Positions 45,713-53,943 of a DNA stretch of 64,000 bases are shown here, one piece after another. The notes beneath the pieces were generated by a model, which searched no databases, was not told where the DNA came from, and saw nothing but the letters and a program-made list of their open reading frames with translations. Within the stretch, counting starts at the first letter, position 1; each line of letters opens with the position of its first letter. The stretch lies in assembly GCA_905233765.1 (NCBI GenBank), contig CAJOCU010000014.1, positions 3,224 through 67,223 on the forward strand, given 5' to 3'. The DNA comes from an uncultured Bacteroidaceae bacterium (lineage in GTDB: Bacteria; Bacteroidota; Bacteroidia; Bacteroidales; Bacteroidaceae). The translations under genes were made by a program, and so were the position numbers.

Positions 45713-48205
45713 ATGAAGAAACTCCTTACCCTGGCCTTGCTGGCAGCAGTTGTCAGTATCCAGGCTCAGCGCACCGAGACCCTCCTGCGCGAGGGTTGGC
45801 GCTTCACGCGTGGCGATGTCGCCGACGCGGCCCAGCCCGCCTTCGACGATTCCCGTTGGGAGCGCGTCACGATTCCGCACGACTGGGCCATCAGCGGCCC
45901 CTTCTCTCGCGACTGCGACCTCCAGAAGGTCGCTGTTACGCAGAACGGCGAGAAGGTAGCCACGTGGAAGACAGGTCGCACTGGCGGCCTCCCCTACACG
46001 GGTGTAGGGTGGTATCGGAATACCTTTGTAGTGAAGAATGAAGGCGTGAAGAGTGAAGACCTAAAGGCTACGCTGCTCTTCGACGGTGCCATGAGCGAGG
46101 CGCGCGTCTTTGTCAACGGCCACGAAGCCATCTTCTGGCCCTACGGCTACAACTCCTTCTACGTCGATGTCACCCCCTACCTCCAGCCCGCCGGTCAGCC
46201 CAACACCCTTGCCGTGCGCCTGGAGAATCGTGAGCAGAGCAGCCGCTGGTACTGTGGTGCCGGCCTCTATCGCAACGTCCACCTCATCACCACCTCCCCC
46301 GTGCACGTCGTGCCCTGGGGCACTCAGGTGACCACCAAGCTGCTCGGCACCACCGCGGCCGTCACGCTTCGCACCACCCTCGACAATGCCGAGGGTCAGA
46401 CCCTGCGCCTTGTCACCGATATCCTCGATGGCGCCGGTCGCGTCGTTGCCACGAAGGACAACACCCAGGCCATCGCCCACGGGCAACCCTTCACCCAGCA
46501 CTTCATCGTGGAGAACCCTCGCCTGTGGTCGCCCGAGACGCCTGCGCTCTACAAAGCCGTTACGAAAGTCTATGGGTCTCATGGGGCCGTCCTTGATCGC
46601 TACGAGACCGTCTTCGGCATCCGCACCATCGAGCTCATCCCCGACCGCGGCTTCTTCCTCAACGGCCAGCACCGTAAGTTCCAGGGCGTCTGCAACCACC
46701 ACGACCTCGGCCCCCTTGGTGCTGCCGTTAACCGTGCCGCCCTGCGCCACCAGCTCACGCTGCTCAAGGACATGGGCTGCGATGCCATCCGCACCAGCCA
46801 CAATATGCCCACGCCCGAGCTCGTGGAGCTCTGCGACTCCATGGGCTTCATGATGATGCTCGAGCCCTTCGACGAGTGGGATGTGGCCAAGTGCCAGAAC
46901 GGCTACCACCGTTTCTTCAATGAGTGGGCCGAGCGCGACATGGTGAATATGCTCCGCCACTATCGCAACTCGCCCGCCGTCGTCATGTGGAGCATCGGCA
47001 ATGAGGTGCCCTCGCAGTGGAAGCCCGATGGCTACAAGGTAGCCTCGTTCCTGCAGGACATCTGCCATCGCGAGGATCCCACGCGCCCCGTCACCTGCGG
47101 CATGGACCAGGTCAGCGCCGTCCTCAGCAACGGCTTCGCCGCCCTGCTCGACGTGCCTGGCTTCAACTACCGCGCCCATCGCTATGAGGAAGCTTATGCC
47201 AAGCTGCCGCAGAACATCGTCCTTGGCAGCGAGACCAGCTCCACCGTCAGCAGCCGTGGCATCTACAAGCTCCCTGCCACCCTGAAGGCCGATGCCATCT
47301 ACGATGATCATCAGTCCTCCGGCTACGATGTCGAGTACTGCGGCTGGTCCAATGTCCCCGATGTCGATTTCGCCAATGCCGAGGACCATCCTTGGGAGAT
47401 CGGTCAGTTTGTGTGGACCGGCTTCGACTACCTCGGCGAGCCCTCGCCCTACGACACCGATGCCTGGCCCTCCCACGCCAGCCTCTTCGGCATCATCGAC
47501 CTGGCGTCGTTGCCCAAGGACCGCTACTACCTCTACCGCAGCCATTGGAACCGTCGCGCCCACACCCTTCATATCCTGCCCCATTGGACCTGGACTGGCC
47601 ATGAGGGTCAGGTCGTTCCCGTCTTCGTCTATACCGATGCCCCCGAGGCCGAGCTCTTCGTCAACGGCAAGAGCCAGGGCGTTCAGCGCAAGCTCACGCG
47701 CGAGGAGTCCCTCGCTGCCAAGGCCGCTGGCGATCCCTACTGGCTCCTGCGCCGCTACCGTCTCATCTGGCCCGATGTACGCTATGAGGCTGGCGAGCTC
47801 AAGGCCGTAGCACACTACGGCGCTGCGGATGCTGCTGCGCAGACCGCTGCTGTCGTTCGCACGGCAGGCGCACCTCACCATCTCGAACTCGTGGCTGACC
47901 GCACGCGCCTGGCTGCCGATGGCGACGACCTCGCCTATGTCACCGTGCGCGTGGTGGATCGGGACGGCACCCTCGTCCCCGACGCTGCCCACCTCGTCAG
48001 CTTCAAGGTGAAGGGAGCTGGTCGCTTCCGTGCAGCTGCCAATGGCGATGCTGCCAACCTCGACCTCTTCCACCTGCCGCAGCACCATGCCTTCGCCGGT
48101 CAGCTCACCGCCATCGTGCAGGCTGCCGACCATGCAGACCCCATCACCCTCGAGGCTACGGCCAAGGGTTTGAAGAAGGCAGTCCTCACCCTGCAGGCGC
48201 AGTGA
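45713..48205 (+). CDS. GH2 family beta-glycosidase (beta-galactosidase-like), secreted
   Basis: An 830-aa enzyme starting at 45713 with signal peptide MKKLLTLALLAAVVSIQAQ. The GH2 sugar-binding domain (GWRFTRGDVADA, VTIPHDWAISGPF, GVGWYRNTF) is followed by an immunoglobulin-like domain. The TIM barrel carries GVCNHHDLGPLGAAVN, IRTSHNMPTPELVELCDSMG and the acid/base Glu in WSIGNEVPSQW. GSETSS carries the likely nucleophile. A C-terminal DUF4982/Ig-like part ends the protein. No surface-anchoring tail. Substrate may be beta-galactoside or glucuronide; not decidable. Seven nt after ispD; terminator at 48258-48295. Confidence 0.9.
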   Translation: MKKLLTLALLAAVVSIQAQRTETLLREGWRFTRGDVADAAQPAFDDSRWERVTIPHDWAISGPFSRDCDLQKVAVTQNGEKVATWKTGRTGGLPYTGVGWYRNTFVVKNEGVKSEDLKATLLFDGAMSEARVFVNGHEAIFWPYGYNSFYVDVTPYLQPAGQPNTLAVRLENREQSSRWYCGAGLYRNVHLITTSPVHVVPWGTQVTTKLLGTTAAVTLRTTLDNAEGQTLRLVTDILDGAGRVVATKDNTQAIAHGQPFTQHFIVENPRLWSPETPALYKAVTKVYGSHGAVLDRYETVFGIRTIELIPDRGFFLNGQHRKFQGVCNHHDLGPLGAAVNRAALRHQLTLLKDMGCDAIRTSHNMPTPELVELCDSMGFMMMLEPFDEWDVAKCQNGYHRFFNEWAERDMVNMLRHYRNSPAVVMWSIGNEVPSQWKPDGYKVASFLQDICHREDPTRPVTCGMDQVSAVLSNGFAALLDVPGFNYRAHRYEEAYAKLPQNIVLGSETSSTVSSRGIYKLPATLKADAIYDDHQSSGYDVEYCGWSNVPDVDFANAEDHPWEIGQFVWTGFDYLGEPSPYDTDAWPSHASLFGIIDLASLPKDRYYLYRSHWNRRAHTLHILPHWTWTGHEGQVVPVFVYTDAPEAELFVNGKSQGVQRKLTREESLAAKAAGDPYWLLRRYRLIWPDVRYEAGELKAVAHYGAADAAAQTAAVVRTAGAPHHLELVADRTRLAADGDDLAYVTVRVVDRDGTLVPDAAHLVSFKVKGAGRFRAAANGDAANLDLFHLPQHHAFAGQLTAIVQAADHADPITLEATAKGLKKAVLTLQAQ

Positions 48206-48257
48206 TGAGCGCCTTCAACCCCGTTTATATTGTACGTTGTACACTTATTACTGCGAT

Positions 48258-48295
48258 TCACCGGCTCTTTTAACATCTTTTAAGAAGGGGCCGGT
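48258..48295 (+). terminator. Terminator after the GH2 gene
   Basis: CACCGGC (48258-48264) pairs with GCCGGTG (48289-48295), extended by TCTT/AAGA pairs across a bulge. CTTTGTATATT follows. Confidence 0.6.
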
Positions 48296-48317
48296 GCTTT
48301 GTATATTCATTAATTCG

Positions 48318-48325
48318 TACATTTG
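48318..48325 (+). promoter_or_regulatory. -7 box upstream of the large surface protein gene
   Basis: TACATTTG 61 nt before the ATG at 48387, just after the GH2 terminator. Confidence 0.55.
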
Positions 48326-48386
48326 CGCCGCATTTGTTCCAAATGCACGCTTCTGAAACTATTACTACTTTAATATACTAACTTCA

Positions 48387-51300
48387 ATGAAAAAACTACT
48401 TTTATTATTGTGTGCTCTACTGGCTGGAGTTAGTGGGGCGTGGGCAACAGTCCCCGATGACTATTTTTCAACAGACTATGAGCACGCTGTATGGCTTAGT
48501 CTTACTAATGCATCCAACTCCAGTTATGTGATGTATGCAACAAGTTCCACTATGGGAACACGTGCGAAAGGTTCGACGAACTATGGTGCTTGGCAGCAAG
48601 TCGCTTTCGTGGGTACAAAGTCAAGCTTTAAGATTTACAGCTACAGCAATGGCTCCACCAAGGCTTTATATGCAGCAAACTCTAATAATGGAACAGCTGT
48701 ATCATGGGTAGATCCTGCAAGCGCAAGTACATGGACTTTGGAAGAAACATATGCTGACTATGAAACAAACCCAGGTTATGGTATTTGTCTGTCTGGAAAT
48801 ACTACTATGTCATTGAATATGTACGCTGGAGCTGGAAATGATTGTAAATTCTATTCCCATGCAGCAGGCAATGCCGGTTCTCGTTGGACAATAGCAATTA
48901 CCAGCGGTCTCTGTGTAGAAGATGGAAAGATTTATAAGATTTCGAGCTATCAGAATACCCCAGCTTCATACCAGATTATCAACTCCGCTACCGCCAGCGA
49001 GGTTATTAATACGGGTGATGTTATTGCTACAAATCAGGGTTATTGGATTTGCCATGAGAGTGGCGGCGTCTATACCTTTGAAAGTGCAATGGGTGATGGC
49101 AAATACCTTGGATGGTACGGAGTGAGCTCAACACCCTACACTTTTGATTTACATTTTGCTTCTTCCACTAACACTACAACATGTTTGAGTTTGTATTCGC
49201 ATGAAGCTACAGGTGGCGGACGTTATCTTTACGTTCATAAAGGAGCTTCAGGCGATACTAATGGTTGGAACAGAAATGGTAGTCCTGCATTTGCAGATGG
49301 CGGTTCAACAGACTATAAGTTTGAAGAAGTAACCACCGTTGATATTTATACTGTTGTTTCCAATATTAATGCTGGAGGTGTAACTTATACACCAAGCTAT
49401 ACAGGTACCGCTGCTCAAACTAAAGGCGGTTTCTATGTGTTTGCTTCCGCTCCGAGTGCAAGTGATTTTACGGCCAAGGCAATAGAAAACTGTACACCTG
49501 GTGATATTATTGTAAATACCACAACAAAGACTATAACGGTGAACTATACACTTAGTCCGATTCAGTTGACTGATGCTGCTTCCATTTCGAGCAACAAGGT
49601 TTATCGTTTGCGCACCGACCGCACTGCTATATATGCAGCATCGGCTAGCGCTACAGCCGCGTCAGCAACAGCTAAGGCTAATGCTAGCACATTGGATGTA
49701 GAAGAACCCCTTAATCAATGGGCTTTTGTAGAGAAGAACAGTAAGAAATATCTATATAACGTAGGTGCTAAGAAGTTTGTCAAGACATCACCCTATGTGG
49801 ATTACAATACTTCTGGCTATGAACAATATTCGAATAATCACAATTTCCTGGAGCCCTATACTACGCACGAGGTTCAGGTTTCAGACTATGGAACGTCAGG
49901 AAGATTTTGGTTGAAGGATGTAAAGGGTGCTCGAACAAGAACATATAATTCTGGTGATGGCTCGTTTACAATTAATGGATGGGCGAGCCCAGATGGAGCA
50001 GGCAATCTTGGTAACGGCTGGATTATCGAAGAGATTCCAGAGATTTCCTTTGATCCCACAGAGGCACTTGCCGCTTTAGATAATTCCATATCTTATACCT
50101 TCCGCAAGGTGAATGGTGATACTGATACAAACTTGACTTCTTCAGACGAGGAACGTGATGTAGCAAGTGGTAGCACTTTGAGTATAGGATTCGAAGAAGG
50201 CTACTATTCGCCCATCCTTAAGATGAAGGAAATCAAAGTGAATGATGCCAGCACTAGCGTTGGAGCTAAAACTATTTCTAATGGAGATGTGATAGAATGG
50301 ATTTTCAAGTGTCCTTTCAAAGTATCTGATGAGCCTGCAGCTGGAGAGTTTGCGGCGAATACATATTGGCATTTATTGGATATTCATACAGGTGGCCATT
50401 ATTATCTTAATATCCCAGCGGAATTCAATTATTCAAACTTGATTCCTGCCAACACGACGACAAAGTCATACGATGATGGTTATCTGTGGTGTATAACAGG
50501 TGATAATACAACAGGCTATCGTTTGTACAACAAGCGTGCAGGTGCAACAAAGGTTATGACATTTGACAGTGAAAATGGCGCTTATATAAGTGACCTCTCG
50601 GGAAATGAGTCCGCTTCGCTCTTTACTATGGCTCATAGTACTTGGCAAGTAGCGGGTTATACAACTGGCGCTCCTACGTTCGTATTCTCTGGCGCTTCAA
50701 CCCGTCCGAACTATAATGGATCTGCTGTAAAGAAATGGAATTATTCTGACCAAGGTTCAGAGTTCACCTTTGAACCAGTAGATGAGTCTATTTTAAAGGA
50801 TCTTGAGGCCAACTATTTGCCTTACTTCGTACAAAATATTGGATATCCAGGTGGTCTAAGTTGGGACGATGCTAATTATGAGAGCACCCTTGCAGAGGAA
50901 TATGCAACGGTTTATGCTGCACCAACGATTTCTGGTTTGAACACTTTCGTGACGCACTTGAATGCTGCAAAGGTTCAGCTCGTTGAAAATGCAAACTATT
51001 ATATTATCAGTGCATATCCTGAATATCAGAAAAAGCAAGGTGTGAAGAAGGCTTTGTATTATGATACAAGTGCCAGCAAATTTATGTGGAAAACGTATGA
51101 TGCTAATGATGCCGCCTTCACTTTCCAACTTCGTAAGTCAGCAGGAAACTGGAATATCTATCATCCGAGTGCTGGAAAATACCTAAAAGAATGTGCTGCT
51201 AATGACAATACCAGTGATACTGGTACAACTTTTACTTTCTCAGACTTAGGTTTCGCACAATGGAATATTAATGATGGAACGACAGCAAATCACTCACTAC

Positions 51301-51995
51301 ATACTGGCGGCCATAGTAGTGGTGCTGGAATTAGTGGCACAATTACGAACTGGGGAGGAGGAAGAGATGGAGCATCAGCATGGTATATCGCTCCAGTTGT
51401 TGAAACGGTAGCAGCCATCTCACCTGCAGCCGTAGCAGCAGATGAAGATGTTTATCAGACATTTGCTAACCCCTATGATTGCCAGATTGCCAATGCGGAA
51501 GTCTATTACATCACAACGCAGACTGCTTCGACCGCTCATATCGAACAAGCTACTAACAACTATGTTCCGGCTGGAACAGGTGTTGTGGTGAAAGCTAAGA
51601 AGGGTGCAAGCATCAGCATTCGTCCTATCAGCGGAGCTAATGATGCAAACTTGACTAATGGTACAAATAGCCTCGTAGCTGGCGACGGTTCAACCACCGT
51701 TGCAGCAGGTAACTATATGCTGGCTTACAACTCTACCGATGAGATAGCTAAGTTCTACGCAATTGGTGCCAGCGGCTTCGTAGTACCGGCTAACAAGGCA
51801 TATCTACCGACTATGGGTGGAGGCGTCAAGGCTTTGACACTCTCCTTCGGTGACGATGTGGATGGCATCAACTCGGTTCAGGGTTCAGGATTAAAGGTTC
51901 AGGATTCAGAGATCTACAATCTGGCTGGTCAGCGCATGAGTCGCGTACAGAAAGGTGTGAACATCGTGAATGGCAAGAAAGTATTAGTGAAATAA
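48387..51995 (+). CDS. Large AT-rich secreted surface protein of unknown function
   Basis: A 1202-aa protein with signal peptide MKKLLLLLCALLAGVSGAWA. I do not recognise a catalytic domain. Recurrent segments of about 150 residues (WLSLTNASNSSYVMYATSS, KIYKISSYQNTPASYQI, YYIISAYPEYQKKQGVKKA, each followed by ALYY/LYAANS and WxI motifs) look like ricin-type beta-trefoil modules. The last part (ADEDVYQTFANPYDC, VPAGTGVVVKAKKG) resembles Prevotella surface proteins. The end YNLAGQRMSRVQKGVNIVNG belongs to the shared C-terminal tail. Codons are far more AT-rich than in neighbouring genes except in the last 200 nt. A palindromic element and a 54-aa peptide gene follow. Confidence 0.75.
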   Translation: MKKLLLLLCALLAGVSGAWATVPDDYFSTDYEHAVWLSLTNASNSSYVMYATSSTMGTRAKGSTNYGAWQQVAFVGTKSSFKIYSYSNGSTKALYAANSNNGTAVSWVDPASASTWTLEETYADYETNPGYGICLSGNTTMSLNMYAGAGNDCKFYSHAAGNAGSRWTIAITSGLCVEDGKIYKISSYQNTPASYQIINSATASEVINTGDVIATNQGYWICHESGGVYTFESAMGDGKYLGWYGVSSTPYTFDLHFASSTNTTTCLSLYSHEATGGGRYLYVHKGASGDTNGWNRNGSPAFADGGSTDYKFEEVTTVDIYTVVSNINAGGVTYTPSYTGTAAQTKGGFYVFASAPSASDFTAKAIENCTPGDIIVNTTTKTITVNYTLSPIQLTDAASISSNKVYRLRTDRTAIYAASASATAASATAKANASTLDVEEPLNQWAFVEKNSKKYLYNVGAKKFVKTSPYVDYNTSGYEQYSNNHNFLEPYTTHEVQVSDYGTSGRFWLKDVKGARTRTYNSGDGSFTINGWASPDGAGNLGNGWIIEEIPEISFDPTEALAALDNSISYTFRKVNGDTDTNLTSSDEERDVASGSTLSIGFEEGYYSPILKMKEIKVNDASTSVGAKTISNGDVIEWIFKCPFKVSDEPAAGEFAANTYWHLLDIHTGGHYYLNIPAEFNYSNLIPANTTTKSYDDGYLWCITGDNTTGYRLYNKRAGATKVMTFDSENGAYISDLSGNESASLFTMAHSTWQVAGYTTGAPTFVFSGASTRPNYNGSAVKKWNYSDQGSEFTFEPVDESILKDLEANYLPYFVQNIGYPGGLSWDDANYESTLAEEYATVYAAPTISGLNTFVTHLNAAKVQLVENANYYIISAYPEYQKKQGVKKALYYDTSASKFMWKTYDANDAAFTFQLRKSAGNWNIYHPSAGKYLKECAANDNTSDTGTTFTFSDLGFAQWNINDGTTANHSLHTGGHSSGAGISGTITNWGGGRDGASAWYIAPVVETVAAISPAAVAADEDVYQTFANPYDCQIANAEVYYITTQTASTAHIEQATNNYVPAGTGVVVKAKKGASISIRPISGANDANLTNGTNSLVAGDGSTTVAAGNYMLAYNSTDEIAKFYAIGASGFVVPANKAYLPTMGGGVKALTLSFGDDVDGINSVQGSGLKVQDSEIYNLAGQRMSRVQKGVNIVNGKKVLVK

Positions 51996-52000
51996 AAAGA

Positions 52001-52043
52001 CCCACCCCTAACCCCTCCCGTCAGGGAGGGGGACAGGGGGGGG
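52001..52043 (-). repeat. GC-rich palindromic element, copy F
   Basis: Starts 6 nt after the stop of the large surface protein. On the minus strand CCCTCCC, spacer TGAC, GGGAGGGG, TTA, GGGGTGGG, closest to copy D. An 8-G run (52036-52043) ends it. Confidence 0.8.
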
Positions 52044-52074
52044 AAGTTACGAATCTAAATAGAAACATACGATT

Positions 52075-52239
52075 ATGGAAAAGAAAATATATATCACTCC
52101 TAACACAACCATCCTCACGATTGTTACTGAGCGTCTTGTGGCCGCAAGTCTTCCAAAGGGTGAAGGAGACTTTGATCCCGAGGAAATGAAGTACACCAAG
52201 GAGAACAACTCCGACTGGGGCGATATCTGGGACGAGTGA
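52075..52239 (+). CDS. 54-aa peptide with acidic Trp-rich end
   Basis: ATG at 52075 gives MEKKIYITPNTTILTIVTER, then LVAASLPKGEGDFDPEEMKY and an end NNSDWGDIWDE. A basic start, short beta-like stretch and acidic tryptophan tail are what I recall from short uncharacterised peptides near Prevotella surface-protein genes. It has no signal peptide. A strong terminator (52298-52346) follows and no promoter is evident before it, so it is likely co-transcribed with the large surface protein. Function unknown. Confidence 0.65.
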   Translation: MEKKIYITPNTTILTIVTERLVAASLPKGEGDFDPEEMKYTKENNSDWGDIWDE

Positions 52240-52297
52240 TTCCGGAATCACGAATCTGCGGATGCACGGAATAACGGAAAGCATCTGGTAACCATAG

Positions 52298-52346
52298 AAC
52301 AGCAGCTGCAATCATATCAGATTGCAGCTGCTGTTGCTGTTTTTTG
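52298..52346 (+). terminator. Strong terminator after the 54-aa peptide gene
   Basis: A 16-bp perfect stem (AACAGCAGCTGCAATC at 52298-52313, complement at 52320-52335) with a 6-nt loop, followed by GCTGTTTTTTG. Confidence 0.85.
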
Positions 52347-52391
52347 TGCATGTCATGCAGAATTTGGCAGGAAACTTTTGGAGGTTTCAAC

Positions 52392-52399
52392 TAACTTTG
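52392..52399 (+). promoter_or_regulatory. -7 box of the broken nucleotidyltransferase gene
   Basis: TAACTTTG 18 nt before the ATG at 52418. Confidence 0.5.
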
Positions 52400-52417
52400 C
52401 CGACAAATAAAGGGATT

Positions 52418-52717
52418 ATGAGCACAAAAGCAATGAACAATGTCATCGCAGAATACTTCAAGACGTAGCCAATCTTGAAGGCTTGGCTTTTTGGCTCCTT
52501 CGCTCGTGGCGAGGAGACTCCCCTGAGTGATGTGGACATACTCGTAGAATTCGACGACAAGGCACGAGTGAGTCTGCTGAAACATGCAGCCATGATTTGC
52601 GATCTTGAGAAGCTCCTTAACCGATCTGTTGACATCGTTCCAGAGAAAACACTGCGCTCGCGCGTAGCTGAAAGTATTAATCAAGACAAGAAACTAATCT
52701 ATGAGAGAGCCAGTTAG
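52418..52717 (+). pseudogene. MNT-type minimal nucleotidyltransferase with internal TAG
   Basis: ATG at 52418 starts MSTKAMNNVIAEYFKT, then TAG at 52466-52468 where homologues usually have glutamine, then PILKAWLFGSFARGEE, LSDVDILVEF and 60 more residues. GSFARGE plus DVD is the active site of MntA-like proteins, normally the antitoxin partner of a HEPN RNase. A single C-to-T change (CAG to TAG) explains the break. A TTG at 52475 could restart translation and keep the whole catalytic motif, so residual function is possible. No HEPN gene follows. Confidence 0.75.
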
Positions 52718-52760
52718 TACGATCACAGGGCTGAGTCGTGAAGAGATAGAAATAATTTAA
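52701..52760 (+). other. 19-codon remnant overlapping the MNT gene end
   Basis: An ATG overlapping the MNT 3' end opens MREPVSTITGLSREEIEII and stops. The first residues sit where a coupled HEPN gene would start. ITGLSREEIE resembles the C-terminal tail of Rpn/PD-(D/E)XK transposase-like proteins. I infer a deletion junction; too short to prove. Confidence 0.3.
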
Positions 52761-52811
52761 ATATTTTAGCAGTTTTCATGCGCACACCGCACTGGTCGGT
52801 GTAGCGCTGAA

Positions 52812-52977
52812 GACCGCGGTCTTATCCGCTGAAGACTGCGGTGTGTTGACGTGAGGACCGCGGTGTGTTGACGCGGGGACTATAGAGTGTCGGCGTAGGG
52901 ACTATAGAGTGTCGGCGTAGGGACTATAGAGTGTTGGCGTAGGGACTATAGTGTGTTGACGTGGGGACGAAAGGAAA
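52812..52977. repeat. 22-bp minisatellite, about 7.5 units
   Basis: Units begin with GAC at 52812, 52834, 52856, 52878, 52900, 52922, 52944 and 52966. Two sub-types occur. The first three have GACCGCGGT or GACTGCGGT, the next four GACTATAGAGTGT or GACTATAGTGTGT. All share a GTGTxGxCGxxGG second half. ACCGCGGT and ACTATAGT are themselves palindromic. Units at 52878 and 52900 are identical. The array is noncoding; 22 is not a multiple of three and stops occur. Confidence 0.85.
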
Positions 52978-53010
52978 AGTTGTGGGGGTGGAAATAAAAA
53001 ATGAGAAATC

Positions 53011-53044
53011 TTTTGCGGGTTTCCAAAACTTTTCCATACCTTTG
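53011..53044 (+). promoter_or_regulatory. Promoter of the 259-aa membrane protein gene
   Basis: TTTTG (53011-53015), 21-nt gap, TACCTTTG (53037-53044); leader about 50 nt. Confidence 0.75.
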
Positions 53045-53098
53045 TCACCGAATCACTGCCAAAGGCTCAATTTTTAACTAATTATAAACCTACACTGT

Positions 53099-53878
53099 AT
53101 GAAAAAGCTCCTGTTTATGTTGCTGCTGCTGGCGGCCACACATGCCAATGCTCAAGATGTCATCGTGTTGAAGGATGGCAACACCGTCGTGAGTAAGATC
53201 CTGGAAATCACCACGACAGAAATCAAGTACAAGAAGTTCAGCAACCCCGACGGGCCCACTTATACGGTGCTCAAGTCAGAGGTGAAGGGCATCAACTATG
53301 CCAATGGCGATAAGGACGTCTTCGAAACAACTCCTGCAACCCCCGCGACAACGCCGGGTTTGACCTATAGCGGTGGCTCCGTGACGAATACGACAACGAC
53401 CACGACCACCGCACCCGTTTACACAGGTGCCTACACCGCCATGACACCAACGCTGCCGAAGGAGCAGATCCACTCCGATGGTAAGATCCGCGCGTTCAAG
53501 GTCCTCGGCTGGGTCGGTGGCGGCATTATGGTCGGCACAGGTATCGGTTTGATGATTTTGGGTATCGCAAACATAGACAGCAAGGACTACACGTATTCCT
53601 ATGGTGGCTATAAGTATTCAACCAGCGACCTTTACATCACCTACCTGGCTTCAGGTGCCGGATGTGTCGCTGCAGGTGCTGTGTGGACCACCGTATTCCT
53701 GGTTTGCGCTCACAGGTTCGAGAGACAAAACGAGGAGATGAGCCTGAACAGTGTGCCTATCCTGCAGCACGAGTTCGCGCTGAAGAACGGTTCGGCGTTC
53801 ACCGCTGGTGTGGATTACCTCAGCGATCGCAAGATGCAGGACCGCACCGTGGGTCTTGGCCTGCGCTACCGCTTCTAA
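53099..53878 (+). CDS. Secreted/membrane protein with N-terminal beta domain and two hydrophobic segments
   Basis: A 259-aa protein with signal peptide MKKLLFMLLLLAATHANAQ. Residues about 20-75 (DVIVLKDGNTVVSKILEITT, EIKYKKFSNPDGPTYTVLKS) form a small domain often found at the start of Bacteroidetes envelope proteins. A Thr-rich linker (TNTTTTTTTAP) follows. Two hydrophobic segments at about 140-162 and 180-205 are next, and a barrel-like end VGLGLRYRF. Function unknown. Own promoter; convergent to the carboxyltransferase with a shared terminator. Confidence 0.7.
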   Translation: MKKLLFMLLLLAATHANAQDVIVLKDGNTVVSKILEITTTEIKYKKFSNPDGPTYTVLKSEVKGINYANGDKDVFETTPATPATTPGLTYSGGSVTNTTTTTTTAPVYTGAYTAMTPTLPKEQIHSDGKIRAFKVLGWVGGGIMVGTGIGLMILGIANIDSKDYTYSYGGYKYSTSDLYITYLASGAGCVAAGAVWTTVFLVCAHRFERQNEEMSLNSVPILQHEFALKNGSAFTAGVDYLSDRKMQDRTVGLGLRYRF

Positions 53879-53892
53879 AGATTATAAGGTAT

Positions 53893-53934
53893 AAAAGAAA
53901 GCGGGGAGGCAATGTTGCCTCCCCGCTTTCTTTT
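53893..53934. terminator. Bidirectional terminator
   Basis: A 20-bp perfect inverted repeat (53893-53912 and 53915-53934) with a GC core GCGGGGAGGCAA, flanked by A- and T-runs. It serves both convergent genes. Confidence 0.9.
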
Positions 53935-53943
53935 TTGATGGCT

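Larger units (their letters stand above)
52761..53098. other. Gene-free stretch with minisatellite and promoter
   Basis: About 340 nt without a gene. It holds the 22-bp repeat array (52812-52977) and the promoter of the following gene (53011-53044). Confidence 0.75.

Noticed and set aside
46061..48133. 690-codon open frame antisense to the GH2 gene
   Set aside because: Low-complexity Gly/Val/Ala/Glu translation typical of antisense of GC-rich genes; the GH2 motifs on the plus strand are decisive.
52812..52977. CRISPR array
   Set aside because: Units are contiguous 22-mers with no unique spacers and no cas genes nearby.
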